From Acidobacteriaceae bacterium (GTDB taxonomy: Bacteria > Acidobacteriota > Terriglobia > Terriglobales > Acidobacteriaceae): a DNA stretch of 64,000 bases. The translations under genes and the position numbers were made by a program. The notes below the pieces were generated by a model. It was not told the origin of the DNA. It saw nothing but the letters and a program-made list of their open reading frames with translations, and made no database searches. The DNA lies in contig PLBY01000097.1 of the NCBI GenBank assembly GCA_003134655.1, positions 48,758-112,757 of the forward strand, read 5' to 3'. Every line of letters begins with the position of its first letter. Position 1 is the stretch's first letter. This document shows positions 25,889 to 35,283 of this stretch, one piece after another.

Positions 25889-27256
25889 ATGACAGGTAAA
25901 GCCGAGACCATCTCGCTGATTGGCGCCGGACTCAACGGGCCGCTGCTGGCCCTGGGCCTGGTCAAGCGCGGCTTCCGAGTTGAGATCTACGAGAGACGGC
26001 CGGACATGCGGCGCGTGCGCATCAGCGCCGGGCGATCGATCAATCTGGCACTCTCAACGCGCGGCATTCACGCGCTCACTGAAGCGGGACTGTGGAACCA
26101 GATGTGGCAGATCATCATTCCGATGAAGGGGAGGATGATGCACTCGGCTACATGCGAGCTAACGTTTCAGCCTTACGGGAAGAATGAGGCGGAAGTGATC
26201 AATTCGATTTCCCGCGCCGAATTGAATATTGCGCTGATGAATGCTGCGGAAGAACAGGGCGTGAAGATCCATTTTCTTCAACGCTGCACCGGCTTTGATC
26301 TCAAGACCGGAACACTTCAGTTGCGAGATGAGCGGACCGGAGAGGACCGAACGCTCGAATCTACGGTGGTGATCGGCTGTGATGGGTCGGCGTCGGCGAT
26401 TCGCGGCGAGATGCTGAAGATGAACCGCTTCAACTTCTCGCAGCAGTATCTCGACTACGGGTACAAAGAGCTGACCATTCCGGCTGGACCGGACGGAAAG
26501 CACGTTCTGGCGGCCGATGCCCTGCACATCTGGCCGCGGGGCAACTACATGCTGATCGCCCTGCCCAACGTCGACGGGACCTTTGCGTGCATTCTGTTTC
26601 TGCCGTTTGAAGGACAGGATAGCTTTGCACAGCTGACCACCGCTTCTGCGGTGACGACATTTTTTCAGTCGCGGTTCCCGGACGTGATCACTCTAATGCC
26701 CGACCTAGCCGACAACTTCTTCGCCAATCCCACGGGGGCGATGGTCACAATCAAATGTGCGCCTTGGCATGTTGAGTGCCGCTCTTTGTTGCTCGGGGAT
26801 GCGGCGCATGCGATCGTTCCGTTCTTTGGGCAGGGGATCAATTGCGGTTTTGAAGACTGCACGAGCCTGCTGGAACTGCTCGATCGTCACGGAGCAGACT
26901 GGGAGCGGGTCTTCCGGGAGTTCGAGACCGCGAGAAAAGTCAACACGGATGCGATCGCCGATCTGGCGGTGGAGAATTTTGTAGAGATGAGGGACCGCGT
27001 GGCCGACCCGCGGTTTCTATTTCGCAAGAAAGTGGAGTTGGCGCTGGAATCAAAATATCCGCAACTGTTCGTGCCTAAGTACGCGATGGTGACATTCCAT
27101 CGTATCCCCTATGCGACTGCCTTGAAGCGGGGACAAGTGCAGGACCGCATTCTCACGGAGCTGTGTGATTCGATAGACCGGGTGGAAGATCTCGATTGGA
27201 GCAAAGCCGACCATTTGATTCGCAGTGAGCTGACACCGCTGGAGCTGGCTTCGTGA
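25889..27256 (+). CDS. kynurenine 3-monooxygenase
   Basis: FAD/NADPH enzyme hydroxylating kynurenine to 3-hydroxykynurenine. The 455-residue protein has the dinucleotide motif ISLIGAGLNGPLLALGL at the N-terminus, YERRPDMR, the VVIGCDGSASAIR segment, and GDAAHAIVPFFGQGINCGFED near residue 310, which is typical of KMO. Eukaryotic KMO has a C-terminal membrane helix; this one ends in a soluble helix-like tail. ATG 25889 starts just before the Rossmann strand; the frame from 25694 overlaps the TDO region and is rejected. Its stop overlaps the GTG of kynureninase. Confidence 0.94.
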   Translation: MTGKAETISLIGAGLNGPLLALGLVKRGFRVEIYERRPDMRRVRISAGRSINLALSTRGIHALTEAGLWNQMWQIIIPMKGRMMHSATCELTFQPYGKNEAEVINSISRAELNIALMNAAEEQGVKIHFLQRCTGFDLKTGTLQLRDERTGEDRTLESTVVIGCDGSASAIRGEMLKMNRFNFSQQYLDYGYKELTIPAGPDGKHVLAADALHIWPRGNYMLIALPNVDGTFACILFLPFEGQDSFAQLTTASAVTTFFQSRFPDVITLMPDLADNFFANPTGAMVTIKCAPWHVECRSLLLGDAAHAIVPFFGQGINCGFEDCTSLLELLDRHGADWERVFREFETARKVNTDAIADLAVENFVEMRDRVADPRFLFRKKVELALESKYPQLFVPKYAMVTFHRIPYATALKRGQVQDRILTELCDSIDRVEDLDWSKADHLIRSELTPLELAS

Positions 27257-28527
27257 CCAGGACAACATTTCATGTCGGCGAAAGTTTCCCCGTCGCAATG
27301 GATGGCCGCGATCCTCTAGCCCATTTTCGCGAGCGTTTCTACATCCCAAAAACAAAGCAGGGCGAGGACTCCATTTATATGTGCGGTCACTCGCTCGGGC
27401 TGCAACCCAAGACGGCGGGTTCTTATATCGACCAGGCACTGCAGGACTGGGCACAACTCGGAGTGGAAGGGCATTTTCATGCGAAGAACCCGTGGATGCC
27501 CTATCACCGGCTGCTTAGACAGCAGACCGCAGATCTCGTGGGGGCGCAAGCGAGCGAAGTCGTCGTGATGAATTCGCTCACCGTGAACCTGCACTTGATG
27601 ATGGTGTCGTTCTATCGCCCGACGGCGCAGAGACACAAGATTCTGGTCGAGTGCGGCGCTTTCCCTTCGGATCAGTATGCGGTGAAGTCGCAAATCCTCT
27701 TTCATGGGCTTGATCCTGCGTCATCGCTTCTCGAACTTGCGCCTCGCGAGGGCGAATCCTGCATTCGAGACGAAGATATCGAGTCGCTGATCGATCGCGA
27801 AGGTAATTCGATCGCGCTGATCATGCTCGGGGGAGTGAACTACGCCACGGGACAAGTGTTCGACATGGCGGGAATCACGAGGGCCGGGCAGTGCAAGGGA
27901 TGCGTTGTGGGGCTCGATCTGGCACACGCCGCCGGAAACATACCTCTGCGTCTTCACGACTGGGGGGCAGACTTCGCGGTGTGGTGCAGTTATAAGTATT
28001 TGAACGGCGGTCCGGGATGCGTCGGAGGCTGCTTTGTTCACGAGCGCCATGCGCGCTCCTGGGAGCGGCCGCGCTTCGCGGGTTGGTGGGGGCACAATGA
28101 AAAAACTCGTTTCCAGATGGGGCCCGACTTTCACCCCATGGATGGAGCGGAAGGCTGGCAGTTGAGCAATCCTCCGATACTGGCGTTGGCGGCTCTGCGC
28201 GCATCGATGGAGACCTTTTCAGAGGCAGGCTTGGAGCGCCTGAGAGCCAAGAGCGTATTGCTCACCGGATACATGGAATTCTTGCTTGGCCAAGAATTGT
28301 CCGCGAAGTTCTCGATCATCACACCGCGTGAGCAAGAGCGAAGAGGCGCCCAACTCTCGATCCGATTGCCCCGCGACGGCCGCAAGCTCTGCGACCGATT
28401 GACGGCGGAGGGCCTCATCGGAGACTGGCGTGAACCCGACACATTCCGAGTTGCGGCCGTGCCGCTATACAACTCGTATCAGGATGTTTACCGGTTTGTA
28501 CGGTATTTTTCAGCGGCCCTTTCGTGA
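27253..28527 (+). CDS. kynU: kynureninase
   Basis: PLP enzyme cleaving 3-hydroxykynurenine to 3-hydroxyanthranilate and alanine. The 424-residue protein shows MCGHSLGLQPK, NSLTVNLHLMM, LDLAHAAGN (Asp222, His225) and the Schiff-base lysine Lys248 in WCSYKYLNGGPG. The GTG start overlaps the KMO stop (GTGA). Last gene of the kyn operon. A kynurenine formamidase is the one step to this point not encoded in the cluster. Confidence 0.95.
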   Translation: MTRTTFHVGESFPVAMDGRDPLAHFRERFYIPKTKQGEDSIYMCGHSLGLQPKTAGSYIDQALQDWAQLGVEGHFHAKNPWMPYHRLLRQQTADLVGAQASEVVVMNSLTVNLHLMMVSFYRPTAQRHKILVECGAFPSDQYAVKSQILFHGLDPASSLLELAPREGESCIRDEDIESLIDREGNSIALIMLGGVNYATGQVFDMAGITRAGQCKGCVVGLDLAHAAGNIPLRLHDWGADFAVWCSYKYLNGGPGCVGGCFVHERHARSWERPRFAGWWGHNEKTRFQMGPDFHPMDGAEGWQLSNPPILALAALRASMETFSEAGLERLRAKSVLLTGYMEFLLGQELSAKFSIITPREQERRGAQLSIRLPRDGRKLCDRLTAEGLIGDWREPDTFRVAAVPLYNSYQDVYRFVRYFSAALS

Positions 28528-28566
28528 GCCATTGCGCGTCGGCTCCGCATAGTTACTTCGGTAACT
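28526..28566 (+). terminator. candidate hairpins after kynU (UUCG tetraloop)
   Basis: A GAGCC/GGCTC stem (28526-28545) is followed by AGTTAC-TTCG-GTAACT at 28551-28566, a 6-bp stem closed by a C-G pair on a stable UUCG loop. There is no T-run behind it, so it may be an RNA-stabilising end or a weak terminator. Confidence 0.4.
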
Positions 28567-28601
28567 CATTCGAGCGTTCCAGCAAACATACAATTTAAAA
28601 C

Positions 28602-30437
28602 GTGGGAAATTCTCCGCTCCAGCACGCCCGGAAGTGGACGGCGATCGTGTGTGCGGTGGTGTGCGTTCACGTGTTGCTGTCGCTGCTGGCCCCCCGCGGA
28701 TTTGCTCTTACGGCTTTTGGCGATATCCTGCAGAACGTTATTCTGCTGTGCGCGACCGTCGGCGTTGTTGTCAACATGCGATCCGCTTCCCCGAAGGCTC
28801 GGCTGTTCTGGGCTCTTCTGGGTCTAGGCTTGGGGATATGGCTCGCGTCGCAACTCATGTGGACTTATGTGGAAGTCTACTTGCGGCATGAGGCGCCGAA
28901 TCCATTTGCTGGCGATGTCATTCTCTTCCTGCATATTGTTCCCATGATGGCTGCGGTGGCGATCCAACCGCATGTTCAGCAAAGTGATCGCTCGATACGG
29001 GTGGGCACGCTTGATTTCGCTTTGCTGCTCACATGGTGGCTGTTCCTGTATCTGTTCGTTGTGATTCCCTGGCAGTACGTGCACCCAGTTGAAGTCGTAT
29101 ATGGCAGAAGTTTTGACCTGCTCTACGTCTGTGAAGAACTCGTATTGGCGGCGGGTCTGGTCGTGGTTTGGCGGCGCAGCAGCGGAGCGTGGCGAAGCAT
29201 CTACTTCCATCTGTTCGTCGCAACATTGCTCTATTGCGTCGCTTCGCTCATGGCCAGCGAAGCCATCGACTTACACCTCTATTACACGGGCAGCCTGTTC
29301 GACGTACCGCTGGTGGCCGGGATGGCTTGGTTTGTCCGCATCGGTTTCCAGACGCAAGAGGCCGCAACTGAGAATGCAATGGCAGGGACTTCCAACCGAA
29401 GTTACGGAATTTGGAAAGCGCGTCTGGCCATGGTAGCCGTATTCGTTACTCCGCTGATGATGTTGTGGGCACAATTTGGCGGAGATGCGCCACAATCAGT
29501 GCGTACCTATCGGCTCTGGCTGACGGTAGCGGTCATGCTTGTGATGGGCGTGCTGGTATTTCTCAAGCAACATCTATTGGATCAGGAGTTGCTGAGCCTG
29601 CTGCGATTGTCGCGACACAACCTGGATGAAATGTGCAGGCTCAAGGATGAACTGGAGAATAAAGAACATTCCCTGAGGTGGCACAGTCTCGAGTTGCAGC
29701 GGAAGAATCTGGAGCTGCAGGAAATTTCTTTCACGGATGTGTTGACGGGAGTGTGGAACCGGCGCTACCTGGAAGAGATCATCACCGCGGAGGCTGGGCA
29801 GGTCCTGCGAAATTACCAGCGGGCGAGAGGAAGCGACATCGGAAAACTGGATCACCGCGACTTGGTATTCATCATGGTCGACGTGGACTTCTTCAAGAAA
29901 GTAAACGACCGGCACGGTCATCCCGCAGGAGACCGGTTGCTGCAACTCGTCGCGCAAAGGCTGTCCACGGTGGTGCGCAAGTCCGATGTTCTGGTGCGCT
30001 GGGGCGGGGAAGAATTTCTGATCATGAGCCGTTCGACCGATCCGTCAGGAACTCCTGCGTTCTGCAACCGCGTGTTGGAAGTGATGGCCTCGGAACCGTT
30101 TGATCTCGGCTATGGCATTTCGGTTACAAAGACATGCTCGGTTGGGTGGGCGGCGTATCCCTGGAGCCGCGGCGCCTATGAGGCAATTTGCGCGGAGGAA
30201 TCGATCGCGCTCGCCGACGCGGCGCTGTATCACGCGAAGGCTCTGGGTAGAAATCAAGGCGTGGGTATCGTAGCGACGGACGCAGCGGCCCAAAATCCTG
30301 AGGCAGTTGACCTCGTGTCGGTGCGGGATGGCAATCCTCCGCTGGCGCGAACGATAAGAACCGCATGCCCCGTGCCAGAATCGGTCATGGAGACGCAGCT
30401 TCAGGCGGCGGAGCCTGTCAAGAAAGCGAACGCGTAG
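28602..30437 (+). CDS. membrane-bound diguanylate cyclase (GGDEF)
   Basis: Makes c-di-GMP. The N-terminal half (about 1-330) has about nine hydrophobic segments forming an unassigned membrane sensor; a coiled-coil (LRLSRHNLDEMCRLKDELEN, about 335-370) leads to the GGDEF domain at about 375-550. The active motif is GGEEF at residues 468-472 and a product-inhibition site RKSD lies five residues before it, so the enzyme is probably active and feedback-regulated. The GTG start lies only 7 bp after a TACAAT -10-like box (28589-28594), so the mRNA may be leaderless. The polar C-terminal 60 residues have no assigned domain. Its product could act on the PilZ protein at 4.1 kb and on EPS production. 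Confidence 0.9.
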   Translation: MGNSPLQHARKWTAIVCAVVCVHVLLSLLAPRGFALTAFGDILQNVILLCATVGVVVNMRSASPKARLFWALLGLGLGIWLASQLMWTYVEVYLRHEAPNPFAGDVILFLHIVPMMAAVAIQPHVQQSDRSIRVGTLDFALLLTWWLFLYLFVVIPWQYVHPVEVVYGRSFDLLYVCEELVLAAGLVVVWRRSSGAWRSIYFHLFVATLLYCVASLMASEAIDLHLYYTGSLFDVPLVAGMAWFVRIGFQTQEAATENAMAGTSNRSYGIWKARLAMVAVFVTPLMMLWAQFGGDAPQSVRTYRLWLTVAVMLVMGVLVFLKQHLLDQELLSLLRLSRHNLDEMCRLKDELENKEHSLRWHSLELQRKNLELQEISFTDVLTGVWNRRYLEEIITAEAGQVLRNYQRARGSDIGKLDHRDLVFIMVDVDFFKKVNDRHGHPAGDRLLQLVAQRLSTVVRKSDVLVRWGGEEFLIMSRSTDPSGTPAFCNRVLEVMASEPFDLGYGISVTKTCSVGWAAYPWSRGAYEAICAEESIALADAALYHAKALGRNQGVGIVATDAAAQNPEAVDLVSVRDGNPPLARTIRTACPVPESVMETQLQAAEPVKKANA

Positions 30438-30566
30438 GCTTCCTGTCTTCTTGTCTGAGTGTGTAATCGGGAGTTAAGTGGCTCCGCGCCCAAAGGCGCT
30501 TGACCTCTGCGAGCGCGTTGACTACATTGAGTAGCCGGCCTCACGGCTGCCAAAGCACACATATCC

Positions 30567-31136
30567 ATGACTGCAAAGACTCCTTCGCGCAAGACGGGCC
30601 TTCGTCAGAAGGCGCAACTCATGTCCGCATCTGAAATCGAACGTACGCTGGTGCGACTGGCGTACGAAATCGTGGAAAAAAACGGTGGGGTCGAGGGGCT
30701 GGGGCTGGTGGGAATTCGACGCCGCGGAGTTCCGATCGCAGAGCGACTCGGCAAGATCATCACGCGTATTGAAAACGCGAAGGTTCCCGTGGGAACTTTG
30801 GATATTACGTTCTATCGCGACGATCTCTCGACGCTGGGACCAAAGCCGGTGGTGCAGGAAAAAGCGATAGGTTTTGAGATCGAGGACAAGAACATCGTGC
30901 TGGTCGATGACGTCCTGTTTACCGGGCGCACGACGCGGGCAGCCCTCGATGCGCTGTTTTCGCACGGCAGACCGCGGCGGGTGCAGCTGTGCGTGCTGAT
31001 CGATCGCGGACATCGCGAGATTCCCGTCGAAGCGACCTTCGTGGGCCGCAACGTGCAGACCACAGCGAATGAAGTCATTGAGGTCAAGCTGACCGAGATT
31101 GATGATGCGGAGAAGGTTCTGCTGATGGAGAAATAG
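30567..31136 (+). CDS. pyrR: bifunctional PyrR regulator / uracil phosphoribosyltransferase
   Basis: A 189-residue PRTase-fold protein. It has LMSASEIERTLVRLAYEI, GIRRRGVPIAERLG, DDLSTLG and the PRPP loop IVLVDDVLFTGRTTRAAL, diagnostic of PyrR. In bacteria PyrR binds UMP and pyr mRNA leaders to control attenuation, and has weak uracil phosphoribosyltransferase activity. No pyr biosynthetic gene follows it here; the neighbours are pyrimidine catabolic. About 20 extra N-terminal residues are basic (KTPSRKTGLRQK). Confidence 0.93.
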   Translation: MTAKTPSRKTGLRQKAQLMSASEIERTLVRLAYEIVEKNGGVEGLGLVGIRRRGVPIAERLGKIITRIENAKVPVGTLDITFYRDDLSTLGPKPVVQEKAIGFEIEDKNIVLVDDVLFTGRTTRAALDALFSHGRPRRVQLCVLIDRGHREIPVEATFVGRNVQTTANEVIEVKLTEIDDAEKVLLMEK

Positions 31137-31166
31137 AGCTGCCGAAGAAAGGTACCAAGAAAAAAG

Positions 31167-31198
31167 AAGGACGGTGGCTAGCCACCGTCCTTTCCTTT
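31167..31198. terminator. bidirectional Rho-independent terminator between pyrR and the aldehyde dehydrogenase
   Basis: A perfect 22-bp palindrome at 31169-31190 (GGACGGTGGC, TA, mirrored arm), flanked by an A-rich run on the left and a T-rich run (TTTCCTTTT) on the right, so it can terminate both converging transcripts. Confidence 0.85.
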
Positions 31199-31226
31199 TA
31201 GAAACGTGAGTTGCTAGCGATCGCCG

Positions 31227-32732
31227 CTACGCAATTCTCGTGCAGACCGCTTTGGTTTGTGTGTAGAGGTTGAGAACGTCGTGTCCCATCTCGCGTCCCC
31301 ATCCAGACTGCTTGTAACCTCCGAACGGCAGCGCCGCATCGAAGATGTTGTAGCAGTTGATCCAGACGGTACCGGCGCGAAGTTGTTCCGCCATGCGATG
31401 TGCCTTACCGATATCGCGCGTCCAAACTGCAGCTGCCAGGCCGTAGTCGCTGTTGTTGGCACGGGGAACGATTTCTTCGGGATCGGTGAACGGCATCGCC
31501 ACAACGACCGGCCCGAAGATTTCTTCCTGCACGACCTTCATGTTCTCTTTGGTGTTGACCAGCACGGTAGGTTCAACGAAGTACCCACGGTCGCCACCCT
31601 TGTGCCCGCCTACCAAGGCTTTCGCGCCTTCGGAGAATCCGGATTCCAGGTAGCCGCAAACGCGATTCATTTGTTCTTCTGAGACCAGCGGGCCCATGTG
31701 AGTCTCAGGATCGAGACCCGATCCGATTTTGATTTTCCGGGCGGCCTCCGCGACTCCTTCGACCACCTGATCGTAAACCGATTTCTCGACATATAGCCGC
31801 GAACCGGCGCAGCAGCACTGGCCGTGGTTGAAGAAGATGGCGCTGGCCGAGCCAGGGATCGCGGTCTCGAGATCGGCATCTTTAAAGACGACGTTCGGAG
31901 ATTTTCCGCCCAGTTCCAGCGACACTTTCTTGAGATTGCCGGCGGCAGCATGGACGATCAGCTTGCCGACTTCGGTGGATCCCGTGAAGGCGACTTTGTC
32001 GACGTCGGGATGCGCGGCGAGCGCAGCTCCGGCGGTTTCGCCGTAGCCCGGGACAACGTTCACTACGCCTTCAGGGAAGCCGGCTTCCATGATCAGCTCG
32101 CCAAGACGCAGCGCGGAGAGCGGCGTTTGCTCTGCGGGTTTCAGCACGACTGTGCAGCCCGTGGCCAGAGCCGGACCAAGTTTCCACGCGGCCATGAGCA
32201 GTGGAAAATTCCACGGAATGATTTGGCCAACGACTCCTACCGGTTCGCGCAGCGTGTAGGCGAGATATTTTGCGCCGGGAGTGTAGGGAACCGAGAGCGG
32301 AATCGTATTGCCCTCGATCTTGGTGGCCCATCCCGCCATATAGCGGAAGAGATCGACTGCGAGCGGGACATCAGCGGCCTTGGCAATGTTGAGCGGCTTG
32401 CCATTGTCGAGGCTCTCGATGTAGCCGAACTCCTCTGTATGTTGCTCTAGCAAATCGGCGAGCTTCCAGATCAGCCGACCGCGCTCGGACGCAGTCATGC
32501 GGCGCCAGGGGCCGCTGTCAAAGGCATTGCGAGCGGCCTTCACGGCCTGGTCGATGTCCTCTCGATCGCCTTCCGCGACCTGAGCGAGCACTTCGCCGGT
32601 GGCGGGATTGTAGGTAGGAAAGATCTTTCCGGAAGCGGCGTTTACCCACCTGCCGTTGATCAGCATTTTTCGTGGTTTGTCGATGAACTCCGCGACCTGC
32701 GGATGAATCTGCGGGGAAACTGCAATGCCCAT
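31227..32732 (-). CDS. aldehyde dehydrogenase (NAD-dependent, class 1/2 type)
   Basis: A 501-residue canonical aldehyde dehydrogenase: GQIIPWNFPLLMAAWKLGPAL, FTGSTEVGK, general base SLELGGKSPNVVF, nucleophile NHGQCCCAGSR, EEIFGPVVV. Starts at ATG 32732 with AGGAGG a few bases upstream. It follows the double aldehyde dehydrogenase and deoC on the same strand, so acetaldehyde from deoxyribose-5-phosphate cleavage is a likely substrate; the exact substrate is not readable from sequence. Confidence 0.9.
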   Translation of the reverse strand: MGIAVSPQIHPQVAEFIDKPRKMLINGRWVNAASGKIFPTYNPATGEVLAQVAEGDREDIDQAVKAARNAFDSGPWRRMTASERGRLIWKLADLLEQHTEEFGYIESLDNGKPLNIAKAADVPLAVDLFRYMAGWATKIEGNTIPLSVPYTPGAKYLAYTLREPVGVVGQIIPWNFPLLMAAWKLGPALATGCTVVLKPAEQTPLSALRLGELIMEAGFPEGVVNVVPGYGETAGAALAAHPDVDKVAFTGSTEVGKLIVHAAAGNLKKVSLELGGKSPNVVFKDADLETAIPGSASAIFFNHGQCCCAGSRLYVEKSVYDQVVEGVAEAARKIKIGSGLDPETHMGPLVSEEQMNRVCGYLESGFSEGAKALVGGHKGGDRGYFVEPTVLVNTKENMKVVQEEIFGPVVVAMPFTDPEEIVPRANNSDYGLAAAVWTRDIGKAHRMAEQLRAGTVWINCYNIFDAALPFGGYKQSGWGREMGHDVLNLYTQTKAVCTRIA

Positions 32733-32848
32733 ACGTCCTCCTTGGTCAAACAGATACTTGCAAGCGAGAATGATGCCGGGCGAATGAGGGCGACCGGGGT
32801 ATGCTAGCGCTGGGGCCGGACAAATGCAATCGGGATGCTACCTGCAGA

Positions 32849-35233
32849 TTATTCGCCGTACGGAACCCAGATGTTCTTTACCTGGGTGGCATGCTCGAGG
32901 AACCAGCGGCCTTCTGCCACTTTCGGATCGAACCAGTCGATGACGCGGCCCTCGTTCGTCCAGACCTGCTTCAGATTCCCGATCGACATGGCTTTGGCAG
33001 CCGCGACAGTTGCTTCATCTCCGTAACACCAGAGGCCATCGACATCGTCGTGTTCGGCGAGTGTTTTCAATAGTTGCGAAGCGTAGCCCGTCACGATGTT
33101 CACTGCTCCGCCCGGCACATCACTGGTGTCGAAAAGCGGATAGAGGTCGCCGGTGATCAGAGGGTATCTCTCTGAAGGAACGGCGACCACAGTGTTGCCC
33201 ACGGCGAGCAGCGGCAGCACGAGCGATAGAAAACCCAGCAGAGGCGTCTCCGTGGGGCAGATCACTCCGACCGTTCCAAGGGCCTCGTTCATCGCGATCG
33301 CAATATTGCGGAACGGCGGATTGTGCACGGCGCCATCGAATTTGTCGGCCCATGCTGCGTACGAGAAGATGCGCTCGATGCCAAGTTCAACTTCCGCTGC
33401 GGCTTGCTTCTCGCCGACGGCCGTGCCCAGCCGATGGATGATCTCGCTCTGGCGCTGTGCCAAATTTTCCGCGCAGTAGTAAAGAATCTGAGCGCGATTG
33501 TGCGCCGTGGCTTTGGCCCATGCGCTGGCCTTGTGAGCCGCTTCAACGGCATTGCGAATATCTTTGCGATTACCCAGTGGAGCTTCACCTAACAATCGGC
33601 CATCGGGTGAGCGCACCTCCATGCTGTAGCCGGAGTCGGGGCGCGTTTGCTTGCCACCGATGTAGAGCTTCACGGTGCGGTCGATGGCTGGCGTGCTGGT
33701 GTCGGGCCTCTCTTCAACCTCAGCAGCAGCGAGAGCGTTCGCGGCCGGCAACTTTGGAGCATGCTTGAACCAGGAGGGCTCCATGTATTCGAGCAAGCCT
33801 TCTCTGCCGCCCTCGCGGCCATATCCGCTTTCGCGATATCCGCCGAAGCCACAGGCCGCGTCGAAAAGATTCGTGCAATTCACCCATACCACGCCGGCTT
33901 TCAGTTGAGCGGCCACATGCAAAGCCACATTGATGTTCTCGCTCCACACACATGACGCCAGGCCATACACCGTGTTGTTGGCCAACTCGACGGCTTCCTT
34001 CGGAGTGCGGAATGTCATCGCGGCGAGAACCGGACCAAAAATCTCCTGCTGAGCGACGATTGAAGTGGGATGCACATTGCTCAGAAGAGTCGGTGGGTAA
34101 TAGAAACCGCCGGCAGGCAACACAACTTGCGGTTGCCAGCAGGTAGCGCCTTCGGCGACGCCCTGCGCAACCATGCGTTCGATGCGGTCAAGTTGGACGC
34201 GCGCGACGATGGCGCCGATATCAATTGCCTTGTCGAGCGGTGGACCGATGCGCAGGCTGCTCATGCGGTCGCGGATCTTTGCGATTAATGGTTCCGCGAT
34301 ACTTTCCTGCATCAATAGACGCGAACCCGCACAACAGACCTGGCCCTGGTTGAACCAGATTCCATCGACCAGACCCTCAACGGCGCTGTCGATATCCGCA
34401 TCGTCGAAGACGATGAATGGAGACTTGCCGCCCAGTTCGAGCGACAGGCGTTTGTGGCTTGCAGCGGTCGCGCTGCGAATCGCGCGCCCGACCTCCGTCG
34501 AGCCGGTGAATGCAATCTTGTCGACGTCGGGATGCTTCACCAATGCCTCGCCGGTTGAGCCGTCTCCGGTCACAATGTTGACTACTCCGCCCGGCAGTCC
34601 CGCTTCCTGGCAAAGTTCCGCGAACACGAGCGCGGTGAGAGGAGTGAACTCGGCAGGCTTCAAAACCACCGTGCTTCCCGTGGCCAGCGCCGGCGCGATC
34701 TTCCACGCCAACATCAGCAGTGGAAAATTCCACGGAATGATTTGACCGACGACGCCGCAAGGTTCGTAGCCGGGAAACTCTTGTTCGAGCAACTGCGCCC
34801 AGCCCGCATGGTAGTAAAAGTGCCGTGCCACGAGCGGAATGTCGATGTCGCGGCTCTCACGAATGGGCTTGCCATTGTCCATTGTCTCGAGAACCGCTAG
34901 TAGCCGCGAGTGTTTTTGTACGAGTCGTGCAAGTGCGTACAGATAACGCGCGCGGGCATGCGGGGTGAGAGCGCGCCATCTCGGATACGATGACCGCGCA
35001 GCACGCACAGCAGCGTCGATGTCAGCGGAGTTGCCCTGAGCGACCGCGGCCAACTTCTCGCCATTGGAAGGGTCGAGCGTGTCGAAATACTCTCCGCCCG
35101 CGGGTGCCTGCCACGCTCCGCCGATGAAATGCCCAAAACGTCGACCGTGGCGTTCCAGCCAGGCTCCCGCTTCTTTGGGATCTTCAGGGGCGGATCCATA
35201 CTCCATGTTGACGAACTTTTCGGCAATGCTCAT
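32849..35233 (-). CDS. double-module aldehyde dehydrogenase, second module lacking the active site
   Basis: 794 residues in two parts. Module 1 (about 30-500) is a complete aldehyde dehydrogenase with Glu266 (SLELGGKSP) and catalytic Cys300 (NQGQVCCAGSR). Module 2 (about 520-794) repeats the N-terminal NAD-binding half (KLYIGGKQTRPDSGYSMEV, GTVGVICPTETPLLGFLSLV), but ends before a catalytic Cys motif and has no ELGGK base, so it is probably structural or assembly-related. Lies between deoC (50 bp away) and the second aldehyde dehydrogenase, all leftward: a deoxyribose-catabolic operon in which acetaldehyde is oxidised to acetate or acetyl-CoA. Confidence 0.9.
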   Translation of the reverse strand: MSIAEKFVNMEYGSAPEDPKEAGAWLERHGRRFGHFIGGAWQAPAGGEYFDTLDPSNGEKLAAVAQGNSADIDAAVRAARSSYPRWRALTPHARARYLYALARLVQKHSRLLAVLETMDNGKPIRESRDIDIPLVARHFYYHAGWAQLLEQEFPGYEPCGVVGQIIPWNFPLLMLAWKIAPALATGSTVVLKPAEFTPLTALVFAELCQEAGLPGGVVNIVTGDGSTGEALVKHPDVDKIAFTGSTEVGRAIRSATAASHKRLSLELGGKSPFIVFDDADIDSAVEGLVDGIWFNQGQVCCAGSRLLMQESIAEPLIAKIRDRMSSLRIGPPLDKAIDIGAIVARVQLDRIERMVAQGVAEGATCWQPQVVLPAGGFYYPPTLLSNVHPTSIVAQQEIFGPVLAAMTFRTPKEAVELANNTVYGLASCVWSENINVALHVAAQLKAGVVWVNCTNLFDAACGFGGYRESGYGREGGREGLLEYMEPSWFKHAPKLPAANALAAAEVEERPDTSTPAIDRTVKLYIGGKQTRPDSGYSMEVRSPDGRLLGEAPLGNRKDIRNAVEAAHKASAWAKATAHNRAQILYYCAENLAQRQSEIIHRLGTAVGEKQAAAEVELGIERIFSYAAWADKFDGAVHNPPFRNIAIAMNEALGTVGVICPTETPLLGFLSLVLPLLAVGNTVVAVPSERYPLITGDLYPLFDTSDVPGGAVNIVTGYASQLLKTLAEHDDVDGLWCYGDEATVAAAKAMSIGNLKQVWTNEGRVIDWFDPKVAEGRWFLEHATQVKNIWVPYGE

Positions 35234-35283
35234 TGGGCTTGGCTCGCTTGCTCTCGTCTAGGTGCTTCCACCGCTCTCTGCTG

